Shown: in pieces, positions 10,325-23,303 of the stretch
Layout of the letters: the number at the start of each line of letters is the position of its first letter
Numbering within the stretch: the stretch's first letter is position 1
DNA from: Catellatospora methionotrophica
GTDB taxonomy: Bacteria; Actinomycetota; Actinomycetes; Mycobacteriales; Micromonosporaceae
Assembly (NCBI RefSeq): GCF_011297335.1
Contig: NZ_JAAOTJ010000015.1
Span: 150,958-206,947 of the forward strand
Length of the DNA stretch: 55,990 nucleotides
Direction: 5' to 3'
Made by a program: the position numbers and the translations under genes
Notes under the pieces: generated by a model
What the model was told of the DNA's origin: nothing
The model's database searches: none
Seen by the model: the letters and a program-made list of their open reading frames with translations, nothing else

Positions 10325-12712
10325 TCACTCCAACGGGCGCGTCGGGAGAACGACGGAAAGCTTCCCGTCGGCGAGCACCACTGCCAGGTCGCCGCTGACG
10401 TCGGTGCGCTGCACCCGCGCGCCCCGGCCGGTCAGCCGCGCCAGCACGGAGCCGCTCGGATGCCCGTAGTCGTTACCCTCCCCCACGCTGACCAGGGCGA
10501 TCCGGGGTGAGACGGCGTCCAGGAAGGACGGTTCCTGGAACGCGCTCCCGTGATGCGCGACCTTGAGCACGTCGGCGGACACGTCCACGCCCCCGTCGAG
10601 CAGAGCGTGCTGCCGTTCGGTCTCGGCGTCCCCGGTGAGCAGCACCCGCACCCCGCGTACGGTCGCCATCAGCATCAGCGAGTTGTTGTTCGGATCGCTG
10701 CGGGTGCCCCGTTCCGGCGGCGCGGGCAGCACGTCGAGCCGTACGTCGCCGACCGTCCAGCCGCCGGCCTCCGGGGCGTCGGACACCGGCACTAGATGGT
10801 CGGCGGCGGCCCGTGCCACGGCCGCGCGCCCGGACAAGGGTTCGGGCCAGGGGGTGGTGACCACCGCGCCGACCCGCCGCCCGGCGAGCACCCCTTCCAG
10901 CCCGCCGATGTGGTCCACGTGGAAGTGGCTGACCAGCAGCAGCGGCACCTCGTCGACGTCCAGCTCGCGCAGGCACCGGTCGACGTCGCGGGGCAGCGGC
11001 CCGGCGTCGACGACCACGGCCGCACCGTGTCCCGCGTTGAGCACGGTCGCGTCGCCCTGCCCCACGTCGCAGGCCACGACGAGCCAGCCGCCGGGCGGCC
11101 ACCCGCCGGTGAGCACGCGCACCGATAGCGCCCCGAGCACACCCGCCAGCGCGACGACGGCGGCCAGCCGCCGCACCGCGGGCCGCCTGAAGCCGATCAT
11201 GAGCAGCACGGTCAGCGCCGCCAGCAGCAGCGCGCCGGCCGGTCCGCCCGGCCACGGCAGCACCCCGGCGGGCACCTGCGCACCGAACCGCGCCACGGTG
11301 ACCAGCCACCACGCGGGCCAGCTGCCGAGCCAGGCCGCGAACTCGGCGCCGGCGGGCCATACCGGCGACAGCAGCGCGGCGGCCACGCCGGTGACGGTCG
11401 CGGGTGCGATGGCGGGCACCACCACCAGGTTCGCCGGTATCGCGACCAGGCTCAGCGTCCCGCTGATGCCCGCGACGACCGGGGCGCAGGCCAGTTGCGC
11501 GGCGGTCGGCACGGCCAGCGCCTCGGCGACCCCGCCGGGCACCCCGCGACGGCGCAGCGCGTCGCGCATCGGCGGTGCGAGCAGCAGCAACCCGGCCGTG
11601 GCCAGCACCGACAGCGCGAACCCGGCATCGGCGGCCAGCTCGGGGTCGGCCATCAGCAGCACCGCCGCACCGGCCGACAGCGCGGGCAGCGCCGCCCGGG
11701 ACCGGCCGGACGCGAGCGCCAGCAGCGCGATCCCGCCCATCACCGCGGCCCGCAGCACGCTCGGCGACGGCCGCGCCAGGATCACGAACCCGACCACGGA
11801 CACCGCGCACACCACCGCCGTCAGCCGCGGCCCCGCCCTGGTCCGCCTGGCCAGCAGCAGCACAGCCCCGGTGACGATCGCGACGTTACTTCCTGAAACG
11901 GCGGTCAGGTGGGTCATCCCGGTGTCCCGGAACGACTGTTCCACCGCCGGGTCGAGCCGACTGGTGTCGCCCACCACTAGTCCTGGTAGCAGCCCGCCCG
12001 TGGCCGCGTCGAGCGGTGCGCAGGCGCGTTGCAGCCCGGCCCGCAGGCCACCCGCTGCCCGCTGCGCCCACGACGCCTCGCCCAGCAGTTCCGGTGGGCG
12101 CTCGGTCGACAGCACCGCCGCCCGCAGGTCCCCGCCCCGCGACGGCCCGAACCGCGCGGGCACCCGCAACCGCTGCCCCGGCAGCAGCGCAGCCCAGCCG
12201 TCACCGCTGGCCAGCACCAGCACCCTGACGTCGGCCCGCAGGTCACCGGCCTGCTCCAGATCCGCCGCGACCACCCACGTGGCGGGCCGCCCGACGACCA
12301 CGGCGGCCCGGCGCGGATCGTCTCGCACCGTCAGCGTCACCGTCGTCGAGACGTGCCGGTCCACCAGCGCGACGACTTCGGGGGCGTCCCTGGCCGCCAA
12401 CCGGGCCCCGGTCGCCGCCGCCCCGCACACCACCCCGACGAACGCCCCGGCCACGATCCACCGCCACCCGCCCGCGGCGCCTGTTCCGCCGCGTCGCCAG
12501 GCACCCCACCAGCGTCGTCCAGCGGCCGACTCTTCGGCCCGCCCCGGCAGCGGCCGGTATGAGGCGCGATCACGCAGGAAGGCCAGCCCCGCCCCCAGTG
12601 CGCCCGCGACGCCCAGCGCCACGGTGACGCCGAGCCCGGTGAACAGTCCGGTCAGCGATGCCGACCAGCACCCCAGGGCGAACGGCGCGAGCCTCAGGTC
12701 AGGGCCGTCCAT
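10325..12712 (-). CDS. comEC: ComEC/Rec2 family DNA-uptake channel protein
   Basis: The 795-residue membrane protein has N-terminal hydrophobic segments, an extracytoplasmic OB-like region, the central Competence domain (GMTHLTAVSGSNVAIVTG and following helices), and a C-terminal metallo-beta-lactamase-like domain starting CDVGQGDA. That domain carries HFHVDH at 596-601 and VAHHGS, the ligands expected of an active metallohydrolase. ComEC transports single-stranded DNA across the membrane in competent bacteria. Start ATG 12712 overlaps the comEA stop (ATGA). Natural competence is not established for this group, so the physiological role is inferred. Confidence 0.93.
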   Translation of the reverse strand: MDGPDLRLAPFALGCWSASLTGLFTGLGVTVALGVAGALGAGLAFLRDRASYRPLPGRAEESAAGRRWWGAWRRGGTGAAGGWRWIVAGAFVGVVCGAAATGARLAARDAPEVVALVDRHVSTTVTLTVRDDPRRAAVVVGRPATWVVAADLEQAGDLRADVRVLVLASGDGWAALLPGQRLRVPARFGPSRGGDLRAAVLSTERPPELLGEASWAQRAAGGLRAGLQRACAPLDAATGGLLPGLVVGDTSRLDPAVEQSFRDTGMTHLTAVSGSNVAIVTGAVLLLARRTRAGPRLTAVVCAVSVVGFVILARPSPSVLRAAVMGGIALLALASGRSRAALPALSAGAAVLLMADPELAADAGFALSVLATAGLLLLAPPMRDALRRRGVPGGVAEALAVPTAAQLACAPVVAGISGTLSLVAIPANLVVVPAIAPATVTGVAAALLSPVWPAGAEFAAWLGSWPAWWLVTVARFGAQVPAGVLPWPGGPAGALLLAALTVLLMIGFRRPAVRRLAAVVALAGVLGALSVRVLTGGWPPGGWLVVACDVGQGDATVLNAGHGAAVVVDAGPLPRDVDRCLRELDVDEVPLLLVSHFHVDHIGGLEGVLAGRRVGAVVTTPWPEPLSGRAAVARAAADHLVPVSDAPEAGGWTVGDVRLDVLPAPPERGTRSDPNNNSLMLMATVRGVRVLLTGDAETERQHALLDGGVDVSADVLKVAHHGSAFQEPSFLDAVSPRIALVSVGEGNDYGHPSGSVLARLTGRGARVQRTDVSGDLAVVLADGKLSVVLPTRPLE

Positions 12713-13989
12713 CAGACCGTGACCAGGTCTTTCAGCTGGGCGAACTTCGCGTCGCCGATCCCTTCGACCTGGCGCAGGTCACCGGCACTGCGGAAGTCGC
12801 CGTGCTTGGCCCGGTGGTCGAGGATGCGCTGCGCCAGCACCGGGCCGACCCCCGGCAGCGCGTCGAGCTGCGCGAGCGTCGCGGTGTTCAGATTCACCGG
12901 CCCCGCTCCCGGTCCGGCCCCGGCGGCCGGGCCTTCTGCGGCGGCCGCGCCCGGCACCCCGATCGCGATCAGCTCGCCGTCGGTCACCTTGCGGGCCAGG
13001 TTCACGGCGGACAGGTCGGTGTCCGGCAGCACCCCGCCCGCCGCCTCGATCGCGTCGGCGACCCGCGCACCGGGTGCCAGCCTGACCAGCCCCGCCTTGC
13101 GGACCCGCCCGGTCACCGCCACGACCAGCATCGCCGGTGCGGACGCCGGGACCGGCCGCCCCGAGGCCGCCACGGGCACCGGCACCGGTTCGGGCGCGGG
13201 TTCCACCGAGGGACGCGCCTGCCAGGCCAGGTACGCCGCGAGCGCGACCACCAGCGCGGCCACCGCCGCCAGCGCCCGCATCCCGCGCCGCCCCGGATCG
13301 AACGCCGACCGGCCGGGCAGCGCACTCGGCACGTCCGCCTCCACCGACGAAACGGCCATGTCTGGCAAGCCGGCAGCCGCACGCAACATCGGTGTGCCGA
13401 TGTCCGCGGGCCCCGTCGGCATCGCGCTACCCGCGGACCCCGGCCGCATCGCGGTGTCCGCAGGCACCCGCGGCATCGTGCCGCTCGCGGACAGACGTGG
13501 TGAGAGACCGGACCGAGCCTCCGTGGGCACCGGCGGCATCGTGCCGCTCGCGGACAGACGTGGTGAGAGACGGGACCGAGGCTCCGTGGGCACCGCCGGT
13601 AGCGAGGCGCCCAGCACCGCGTTCGTCGCCGTGGTCGGCACCCGGAGCACGCCGTGTGACGTCGCCATGGGGAGCGCGGCGTCGAGGGCCGCCGTGGCCA
13701 GCCGCATCACCTGCGGCCCGGTGGGCGGCGACGGTGGGACACGCGCCTGCGGGTCGTCCAAGTCGGCTGGGTCCAGCGGCAAGAACTGCCGGGCGGCACG
13801 GCGTGGCGCGACGTCGGGCAGTACGTCGAGGAAGGGCGCGTCCAGGGGCTCCGGCCAGGGCGGCGGTGCCGTGGACGGGGTGAGGACGCGGTGCAGCCGG
13901 TCGAGGTCTGCCTCGGCGGGCGGCGGCTTGCGGAACGGGGTCGGCGGCACGCAGCCACGGTAGGGGCGGGCTCGCGGTGGGCGTACCAC
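12712..13989 (-). CDS. comEA: ComEA-family DNA-binding protein with long N-terminal extension
   Basis: The 425-residue protein has one transmembrane helix (about 238-256), an SLBB domain (about 287-346, VVAVTGRVRKAGLVRLAPG) and a C-terminal double helix-hairpin-helix domain (365-425, VNLNTATLAQLDALPGVGP). These match ComEA, which binds incoming double-stranded DNA for ComEC. Usual ComEA proteins are 200-300 residues; the extra length is a proline-rich cytoplasmic N-terminus containing two tandem 21-residue units (VPTExRSxLSPRLSASGTMP). GTG 13989 with AAGAG upstream is taken as start; GTG 13950 is an alternative. Its stop overlaps comEC. Confidence 0.88.
   Translation of the reverse strand: MVRPPRARPYRGCVPPTPFRKPPPAEADLDRLHRVLTPSTAPPPWPEPLDAPFLDVLPDVAPRRAARQFLPLDPADLDDPQARVPPSPPTGPQVMRLATAALDAALPMATSHGVLRVPTTATNAVLGASLPAVPTEPRSRLSPRLSASGTMPPVPTEARSGLSPRLSASGTMPRVPADTAMRPGSAGSAMPTGPADIGTPMLRAAAGLPDMAVSSVEADVPSALPGRSAFDPGRRGMRALAAVAALVVALAAYLAWQARPSVEPAPEPVPVPVAASGRPVPASAPAMLVVAVTGRVRKAGLVRLAPGARVADAIEAAGGVLPDTDLSAVNLARKVTDGELIAIGVPGAAAAEGPAAGAGPGAGPVNLNTATLAQLDALPGVGPVLAQRILDHRAKHGDFRSAGDLRQVEGIGDAKFAQLKDLVTV
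13474..13599. repeat. 63-bp in-frame tandem duplication inside comEA
   Basis: The segment beginning CATCGTGCCGCTCGCGGACA at 13474 recurs at 13537, with few differences over two 63-base units. The length is a multiple of three and adds 21 residues to the proline-rich extension without shifting frame. Confidence 0.8.
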
Positions 13990-14124
13990 TCAATTCTCTT
14001 GCCTGTGGACGGCGGACCGGTTGTGGACAACCGCCTGATCACGACCCTGGTGTGCTATGGCCGCGGCGGCACTCGCAGGAGTCCGATCACGACGGCGAGC
14101 TTGGTTCAGGTTCTATAAACAGTT

Positions 14125-14154
14125 TTGACGTTACGAATCATCGATCGCTGTTAA
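14125..14154 (+). promoter_or_regulatory. Candidate promoter of the secreted protease gene
   Basis: TTGACG (14125-14130) and TGTTAA (14149-14154) are separated by 18 bases, in an AT-richer patch about 110 bases before the protease start. Assignment by sequence pattern only. Confidence 0.35.
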
Positions 14155-14262
14155 CCGCTCTGCCGCAACCGATTCATCGGCTCCTAGGTTCTGCGTCACC
14201 CCTTCGCGGTCGGCGTCATCGGGACCCGGCCGCGGGGTGGGGATCTCTGGGAGGAGAGAACC

Positions 14263-16221
<1,959 letters not shown>

Positions 16222-16245
16222 CCAGGGGACGGTGACGGGGGGAAT

Positions 16246-16282
16246 GAGCGGCCGGGCATCTCACGACGATGCCCGGCCGTTC
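16246..16282. terminator. Terminator between the protease and HTH regulator genes
   Basis: A 15-base arm on each side (core GGCCGGGCATC with GATGCCCGGCC) with one G-U wobble closes a 7-base loop. It lies between convergent stops at 16221 and 16281 and overlaps the last codon of the minus-strand gene. Confidence 0.75.
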
Positions 16283-17219
16283 ACTCCCACTCCCAGCGCA
16301 TGCCGACGATGCCCGGCGGGATGTCCGCCGCGACCAGGTGCGCGCCGTGCGTCGAGCCGATCCACACCTCCCGTACGCCCTGGTCGGGGGCGTGCAGGCC
16401 GCGCCGCTCGAAGCGGTAGCAGCGGGCCGGCACCGCGTCGCGGTCGAACTGCACCTGCAGCACGTACTCCCCCACCGGCACCGAGAAGCCCCGGTAGTAG
16501 TTGTCCGTGGCGACCAGCGAGCCGCTCTCGAACTCGTACTCGATGACCACGGTGTCGCCCTGCGAGAGCATCCGGTCGAAGATGATCTCGGCGGCCTGCA
16601 GCCCCGACTCCGGGTCCGAACGCACCCGGCCCAGTCGGCAGTTGCGCAGGGCGTGCACGCCGGTGGGCGCGCCCAGGTCGTCGGTGCGGAAGATGCCGAC
16701 GGTACGGGCGACCCGGTCCACGTTGGCCCGCAGCACCTGGCGGCAGTTGAGCCGCAACTCCTGGCGCTGCGCGCCGACCTGGTACAGGTCGTGCAGGCTG
16801 ATCCGGGTCAGCTCGTGGTAGGTCCACCGGTCCAGCTCACGGATGATCTTCGAGACGCTGTTGCCGTCCTCGAACAGCCGGTCGATGTCGATGGTCCCCG
16901 GCGGCTGGTTGAGCCACCGGCCGCGGGGTCGGCGCGGGCCGAGCTGGGCGATCAGGGACTCGGCGGGCAGGGACAGGATCTGCTCCAGCATCCGCACCGC
17001 CTTCATGGACTCCGGACGCTCGGGGCGGCTGCGACCCCGCCGCCAGTAGCTGAGGGTGGCCAGGCTGACGCTGATCCCTGCCGAGGCCAGCCTCTCCTGG
17101 ATCTCCTCCGGCCGTACGCCCCGGTCTTCGATGGCCAGGTGCAGTGCGGCGGAGAACGGGCCGGTACGCAGCGCATGCGCCAGGTCCCGGCCGAGAAGTT
17201 CAGAACGAGCCTTCTCCAT
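16281..17219 (-). CDS. HTH (XRE-like) DNA-binding regulator
   Basis: The 312-residue soluble protein has an N-terminal helix-turn-helix (about residues 30-70: IQERLASAGISVSLATLSYWRRGRSRPERPES), the kind that recognises operators and resembles Cro/XRE repressors. The remaining 240 residues form an unassigned domain rich in beta-strand-like segments (GDTVVIEYEFESGS, VPVGEYVLQVQFD), perhaps for ligand or protein binding. Start ATG 17219. It does not share an operon with its neighbours; targets are unknown. Confidence 0.65.
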   Translation of the reverse strand: MEKARSELLGRDLAHALRTGPFSAALHLAIEDRGVRPEEIQERLASAGISVSLATLSYWRRGRSRPERPESMKAVRMLEQILSLPAESLIAQLGPRRPRGRWLNQPPGTIDIDRLFEDGNSVSKIIRELDRWTYHELTRISLHDLYQVGAQRQELRLNCRQVLRANVDRVARTVGIFRTDDLGAPTGVHALRNCRLGRVRSDPESGLQAAEIIFDRMLSQGDTVVIEYEFESGSLVATDNYYRGFSVPVGEYVLQVQFDRDAVPARCYRFERRGLHAPDQGVREVWIGSTHGAHLVAADIPPGIVGMRWEWE

Positions 17220-17295
17220 GAACGCTGAGTATCACCACGCCCCCGCCCCAGCGCTACCCGTACGGCCCAACGGGCTCGCACACCGCCCCCCACCG

Positions 17296-17360
17296 ATAGA
17301 CGCTGGCCTATCACATCGAGTTTGATCTACAAATAATCGATGTAATAGGCCAGCGTCTAT
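17296..17360. repeat. Dispersed palindrome, family B, copy 1
   Basis: Arms 17296-17319 and 17337-17360 (24 bases, one mismatch) enclose a 17-base AT-rich loop. The outer 13 bases, GACGCTGGCCTAT, are shared with the element at 20549-20607, while the inner arm sequence differs. It lies between the degV stop and the HTH gene start and could double as a degV terminator. Confidence 0.75.
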
Positions 17361-17409
17361 GGAAAACGGAGCCGCCCCGCCCCCGCCCGCGCCGAAGGAG
17401 GGACGCGGG

Positions 17410-18288
17410 TCAGAGCTGGTCGTCGAGGAGGGAGTGGGCGGGGGCGGGGAGGCGGTGTACGACCACCCCGGCCAGGCCGGGGCCCACGTGGGCGGCCACG
17501 ACCGCGCCGACCTCGCTGGTGTACAGCTCGCACAGCCGGTCGCCGAGCCGCTCGCGCAGCGCGTCGGCGACCCACTCCGCCCGCTCCGCGGCCGCCAGGT
17601 GGTGCACGGCCACCTCGACCGGCCCGTCCCCGGCCGCCTCCAGCGCGAGCGCGACCAGCCGGTCCAGCGCACGGGCGGCGGTGCGCACCTTGTCCCGCAT
17701 GGAGATGCCGCCCGCGGAGACCTCCAGCAGGGGCTTTACCGCCAGCGCGGTGCCCAGCAGCGCCGAGGCCGCGTTGATACGGCCGCCCCGGCGCAGGTGC
17801 TCCAGCGTGTCCACGTAGAAGAACGTGCTGGTGCGGTCGATGGTGTGCAGGGCGGCGTCGCGTACGCCCGACAGGTCCGCGCCCTGTGCCGCGGCGCGGG
17901 CCGCGGCCAGGGCGGGGAAGCCCACGCCCATCGCGGCCGAGCAGGAGTCGACGACCTCGACCGGCCCGGCGGCCTCGCCCGCGGCGGTCGACGCCGCGCC
18001 CACGGTGCCGGACAGCGCCCCGGCCAGGTGCACCGAGACGATGCCGTCGACGCCGGCCGCGAACAGCTGGTCGTAGACCTGCGCGAACTCGGCGGGGGTG
18101 GGCTGGGAGGTGGTCACCGCGACGCGGCGGGCGGCCAGCGCGACGGCGACCTCGGCCGGGTTGACCTCGACGCCTTCGCGCCCGGAGACGCCGCCGAGCA
18201 CGACGTGCAGCGGCACGACGGTGAGCGACCCGTCCGCGACGGTGGCGGGCAGGTAGGCAGTGGAGTCGGTGACGACCGCTACGGGCAT
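17410..18288 (-). CDS. DegV family fatty-acid-binding protein
   Basis: The 292-residue protein begins AVVTDSTAYLP, the signature opening of DegV, followed by VVPLHVVLGG, TTSQPTPAEFAQVY, the ligand-binding SVHLAGALSGT motif and the C-terminal domain with VDTLEHLRRGGRI and GTALAVKPLLEV. DegV proteins bind long-chain fatty acids and some act as the FakB partner of fatty acid kinase; no kinase gene is in the window. Start ATG 18288 has no clear ribosome binding site. It is 17 bases after the lipoprotein gene on the same strand, so probably co-transcribed. Confidence 0.9.
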   Translation of the reverse strand: MPVAVVTDSTAYLPATVADGSLTVVPLHVVLGGVSGREGVEVNPAEVAVALAARRVAVTTSQPTPAEFAQVYDQLFAAGVDGIVSVHLAGALSGTVGAASTAAGEAAGPVEVVDSCSAAMGVGFPALAAARAAAQGADLSGVRDAALHTIDRTSTFFYVDTLEHLRRGGRINAASALLGTALAVKPLLEVSAGGISMRDKVRTAARALDRLVALALEAAGDGPVEVAVHHLAAAERAEWVADALRERLGDRLCELYTSEVGAVVAAHVGPGLAGVVVHRLPAPAHSLLDDQL

Positions 18289-18305
18289 GCGGGCACGTTA
18301 ACCCG

Positions 18306-18737
18306 TCACGACGGCTGCGCCGTGACGACCTCGAGCACGGGGCCCATCTGGCAGATCGTCATGATGTCGGAGCGCAGCCGTCCCTGGATCCGCAGGGTCG
18401 CGCCGGGCTTGACGACCTTCGGGTCGCCGCCCATCAGCTGGTACGTGGTGCCGCTGTCGGCGCGCAGTACGGTGCATCCGCCCTCCAGCTCGACCCGCTC
18501 GACCAGGCCGGTGACCGAGATGACCTCGCCGTCCTTGGCAGGCGGCGGGATCTGCGGCGACATGCTCGGCTTGGGCGTGAAGGGCGGCCTGCTCGGCGGG
18601 ACCGACGCCGCGGACGGTGACGGGGTCACGGAACTACCCACCTCCGGCTCCTCGGTCGGGGCGCACGCGGCGAGCAGGAGACCGCCCAGCAGCGTGCCGG
18701 TCAGCAACAGATGAGTGAGGGGGGCTCGTGTGGTCAT
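18306..18737 (-). CDS. Lipoprotein with OB-fold-like domain
   Basis: The 143-residue product starts at ATG 18737. Its lipoprotein signal peptide ends in a lipobox with Cys25 (LLLAAC). A Pro/Ser-rich linker (about 28-65) precedes a compact domain (GEVISVTGLVERVELEGGCTVL to TLRIQGRLRSDIMTICQMGPVL) whose alternating strands resemble a small OB-fold; it has two cysteines that could form a disulfide. The function is not recognised. It sits in the nadD-rsfS-phosphatase-degV gene row. Confidence 0.7.
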   Translation of the reverse strand: MTTRAPLTHLLLTGTLLGGLLLAACAPTEEPEVGSSVTPSPSAASVPPSRPPFTPKPSMSPQIPPPAKDGEVISVTGLVERVELEGGCTVLRADSGTTYQLMGGDPKVVKPGATLRIQGRLRSDIMTICQMGPVLEVVTAQPS

Positions 18738-18785
18738 GTCAGTTCGGACGCTACCGCCCGGGGGCAAGTTGCGCGAGTGCCCGCG

Positions 18786-19412
18786 TCAGACCCCGACGTT
18801 GTACGCCGAGATCCGCCACCCGTACGACGGCTGCAGCATCAGGTCGACCCAGTGGCAGTTCTGCACCGGCGCGACCGTGGGCAGCATCTCCTCGGGCCAG
18901 CCGAGCAGCGCCGCCACCCCGTACTTGATCGCGCCGCCGTGGCTGACCAGGATCACGGTGCCGCCGGGCACCCGCTCGGCGGCCTGCCGGATCGTCTCGC
19001 TGACCCGCTTGCCGAGGTCGGCGATCGACTCGATGCCGTCACCGGGGTCGGGGTCGGCGGCGCGCCAGCGGGCGTACGACTCCGGGAAGCGCTCGCGCAC
19101 CTCCGGGGTGGTCAGCCCCTGCCAGTCGCCGAAGTTCCGCTCGCGCAGCCGGGCGTCCCGTTCGGGGGTCAGCCCGGTCAGCTCGGCCAGCGGCGCGGCG
19201 GTCCGCGTACACCGGCTCAGATCACTGGTGATCATCAACTGGGTCTCGTGGCGGGCCAGCACCGCGGCCGCGGCCTGGGCCTGAGCCCGGCCGCGGTCGT
19301 TGACGGGCACGTCGAGCTGCCCCTGCACGCGCTGCTCGGCGTTCCAGTCGGTGTTGCCGTGCCGCCAGAGCAGGACACGCGTGATCTGCTCGGTGCCCCG
19401 CTCCAGGCTCAC
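18786..19412 (-). CDS. Histidine phosphatase family protein
   Basis: The 208-residue enzyme belongs to the phosphoglycerate-mutase-like superfamily: the catalytic RHG at residues 17-19 (LLWRHGNTDWN), LRERNFGDWQG with the acid/base Glu, and the second catalytic His in LVSHGGAIKYG. Members dephosphorylate small phosphorylated metabolites by a phosphohistidine intermediate. GTG 19412 is taken as start because it overlaps the rsfS stop (GTGA). Such genes often follow rsfS in actinobacteria. The substrate is unknown. Confidence 0.88.
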   Translation of the reverse strand: MSLERGTEQITRVLLWRHGNTDWNAEQRVQGQLDVPVNDRGRAQAQAAAAVLARHETQLMITSDLSRCTRTAAPLAELTGLTPERDARLRERNFGDWQGLTTPEVRERFPESYARWRAADPDPGDGIESIADLGKRVSETIRQAAERVPGGTVILVSHGGAIKYGVAALLGWPEEMLPTVAPVQNCHWVDLMLQPSYGWRISAYNVGV

Positions 19413-19798
19413 GCAGCGTCCTGCGTGGCCAGGTCGCGGTCGGTGAACTCGATGCGGGCACAGTCCTTCCACAGCCGGTCGAGCGCGTAGAACTCGCGCT
19501 CCTCGGTGTGCTGGATGTGCACCACGATGTCGCCGAAGTCGAGCAGCACCCAGCGACCGGCCCGCTCGCCTTCGCGGCGGATCGGCTTGGCCTTCTCGGG
19601 CATCTTCAGCAGGGCCTCTTCGACAGCGTCGACGATGGCCAGGACCTGGCGCTCGCTCGGAGCGGAGGCGACCACGAAGACGTCGGTGAGGACGAGCTGC
19701 TCGCCCACGTCCATCAGGACGATGTCCTCGGCCTTCTTGTCGGCGGCCGCCTGCGCGGCGGCCAGGGCCATCTCGACGGCACGCTCGGTTGCGGGCAC
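19409..19798 (-). CDS. rsfS: Ribosomal silencing factor RsfS
   Basis: The 129-residue protein has the conserved RsfS core: AEDIVLMDVGEQLVLTDVFVVASAPSERQV, GRWVLLDFGDIVVHIQHTEEREFYALDRLW. RsfS binds L14 of the 50S subunit and blocks subunit joining when translation should slow. GTG 19798 is chosen: an AAAGGA element five bases upstream supports it, and it starts where family similarity begins. It sits after nadD and is coupled to the phosphatase gene by a GTGA overlap. Confidence 0.93.
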   Translation of the reverse strand: MPATERAVEMALAAAQAAADKKAEDIVLMDVGEQLVLTDVFVVASAPSERQVLAIVDAVEEALLKMPEKAKPIRREGERAGRWVLLDFGDIVVHIQHTEEREFYALDRLWKDCARIEFTDRDLATQDAA

Positions 19799-19919
19799 CT
19801 TGGTCCTTTCGTCGGTGGCCTGCCCGCGATGTTCGCGTACAGGCTCGGCCTCCAGAATCTCACAAGCATTACCCGGCATGCCGCTGAGATAGTCACGCGG
19901 TGGGCCGGGACACCCGGAA

Positions 19920-20504
19920 TCAGCGGTATAGATGCCGTTTTGTGATGTATTGCACTACACCGTCCGGTACCAGGTACCACACCGGCTGCCCCGAGGCGAC
20001 GCGCCGCCGGCAGTCCGTCGACGAGATCGCCATCGCCGGCACCTGGACCAGGCTCACCACGTCGGCGGGCAGGTGCGCGTCGGTCAGCGCGAACCCCGGA
20101 CGGGTGACCCCCACGAAGTGCGCCAGCTCGAACAACTGGTCCGCGTCCTTCCAGGACAGGATCTTGGAGAGCGCGTCGGCCCCGGTGATGAAGAACAGCT
20201 CGGTCTTCTCGCCGTACTGGTCGCGCAGCTCGCGCAGCGTGTCGACGGTGTACGTCGGCCCCACCCGGTCGACGTCGACCCGGCTCACCGAGAAGCGCGG
20301 GTTGGACGCGGTCGCGATGACCGTCATCAGGTAGCGGTCCTCCGCCGGGGTGACCGCGTGCTCGGTCTTCTGCCACGGCTGCCCCGTCGGCACGAAGACG
20401 ACCTCGTCGAGCGCGTACCGGTCAGCCACCTCGCTGGCCGCGACGAGGTGACCGTGGTGGATGGGATCGAACGTCCCACCCATGATCCCAATGCGTGTCG
20501 CCAC
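19920..20504 (-). CDS. nadD: Nicotinate-nucleotide adenylyltransferase
   Basis: The 194-residue enzyme has the nucleotidyltransferase motif [11 protein letters not shown] (residues 9-19) and the second signature ISSTDCRRR near residue 160, with [14 protein letters not shown] between them. It converts nicotinate mononucleotide plus ATP to deamido-NAD in NAD synthesis. Start GTG 20504. The nadD-rsfS-phosphatase order is a common actinobacterial arrangement. Confidence 0.95.
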   Translation of the reverse strand: MATRIGIMGGTFDPIHHGHLVAASEVADRYALDEVVFVPTGQPWQKTEHAVTPAEDRYLMTVIATASNPRFSVSRVDVDRVGPTYTVDTLRELRDQYGEKTELFFITGADALSKILSWKDADQLFELAHFVGVTRPGFALTDAHLPADVVSLVQVPAMAISSTDCRRRVASGQPVWYLVPDGVVQYITKRHLYR

Positions 20505-20548
20505 ACCCCGATTCTAAGCCGCCCGGTGCTCCACCCCCGCCCGTCATC

Positions 20549-20607
20549 GACGCTGGCCTATCTGGATGAACTTCCGATGATCGAAGTCATCCAGATAGGC
20601 CAACGTC
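20549..20607. repeat. Dispersed palindrome, family B, copy 2
   Basis: Arms 20549-20569 and 20587-20607 (21 bases, one mismatch) share the outer GACGCTGGCCTAT with copy 1 at 17296-17360; inner arms differ (CTGGATGA versus CACATCGA). The middle can pair further as ACTTC with GAAGT. It lies between the pepN stop and the nadD start, so it may also terminate pepN. Confidence 0.75.
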
Positions 20608-20674
20608 TAAGTGCAGCAGGGCGCGTGCCCCCCGCCCCGCCGAACGGGCAGCCGGGCGGGGTCGGCGGGGCAGG

Positions 20675-23164
<2,490 letters not shown>

Positions 23165-23231
23165 GGCAACCATCCTGCCTGATGTCACCAGGTGGTGAAC
23201 GGGCGGTAGCCCCTTACCTTCGGGAACGTTC

Positions 23232-23260
23232 TTGCCGATCAAGGCCGTGGTGGGGACAAT
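23232..23260 (+). promoter_or_regulatory. Candidate promoter of the trpS leader
   Basis: TTGCCG (23232-23237) and GACAAT (23255-23260) are spaced by 17 bases. The expected start of transcription, about 7 bases on, coincides with the ATG of the leader peptide at 23268, so the leader peptide would be translated from a leaderless mRNA. Confidence 0.5.
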
Positions 23261-23267
23261 GGTCGGC

Positions 23268-23303
23268 ATGCGGACAACGAACACCATGTGGTGGCTGCCC
23301 TGA
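23268..23303 (+). CDS. trpS leader peptide with tandem Trp codons
   Basis: The short frame reads MRTTNTMWWLP and stops at TGA 23301-23303. Two adjacent TGG codons (23289-23294) lie immediately before a set of mutually exclusive hairpins and 136 bases ahead of trpS. Tandem codons for the cognate amino acid are the hallmark of a ribosome-mediated attenuator. Related control of an auxiliary tryptophanyl-tRNA synthetase is established in Streptomyces coelicolor. Confidence 0.8.
   Translation: MRTTNTMWWLP

Noticed and set aside
13474..13599. Possible CRISPR-like repeat pair
   Set aside because: Only two adjacent units with no spacer, inside the comEA frame and a multiple of three long: a coding tandem duplication.
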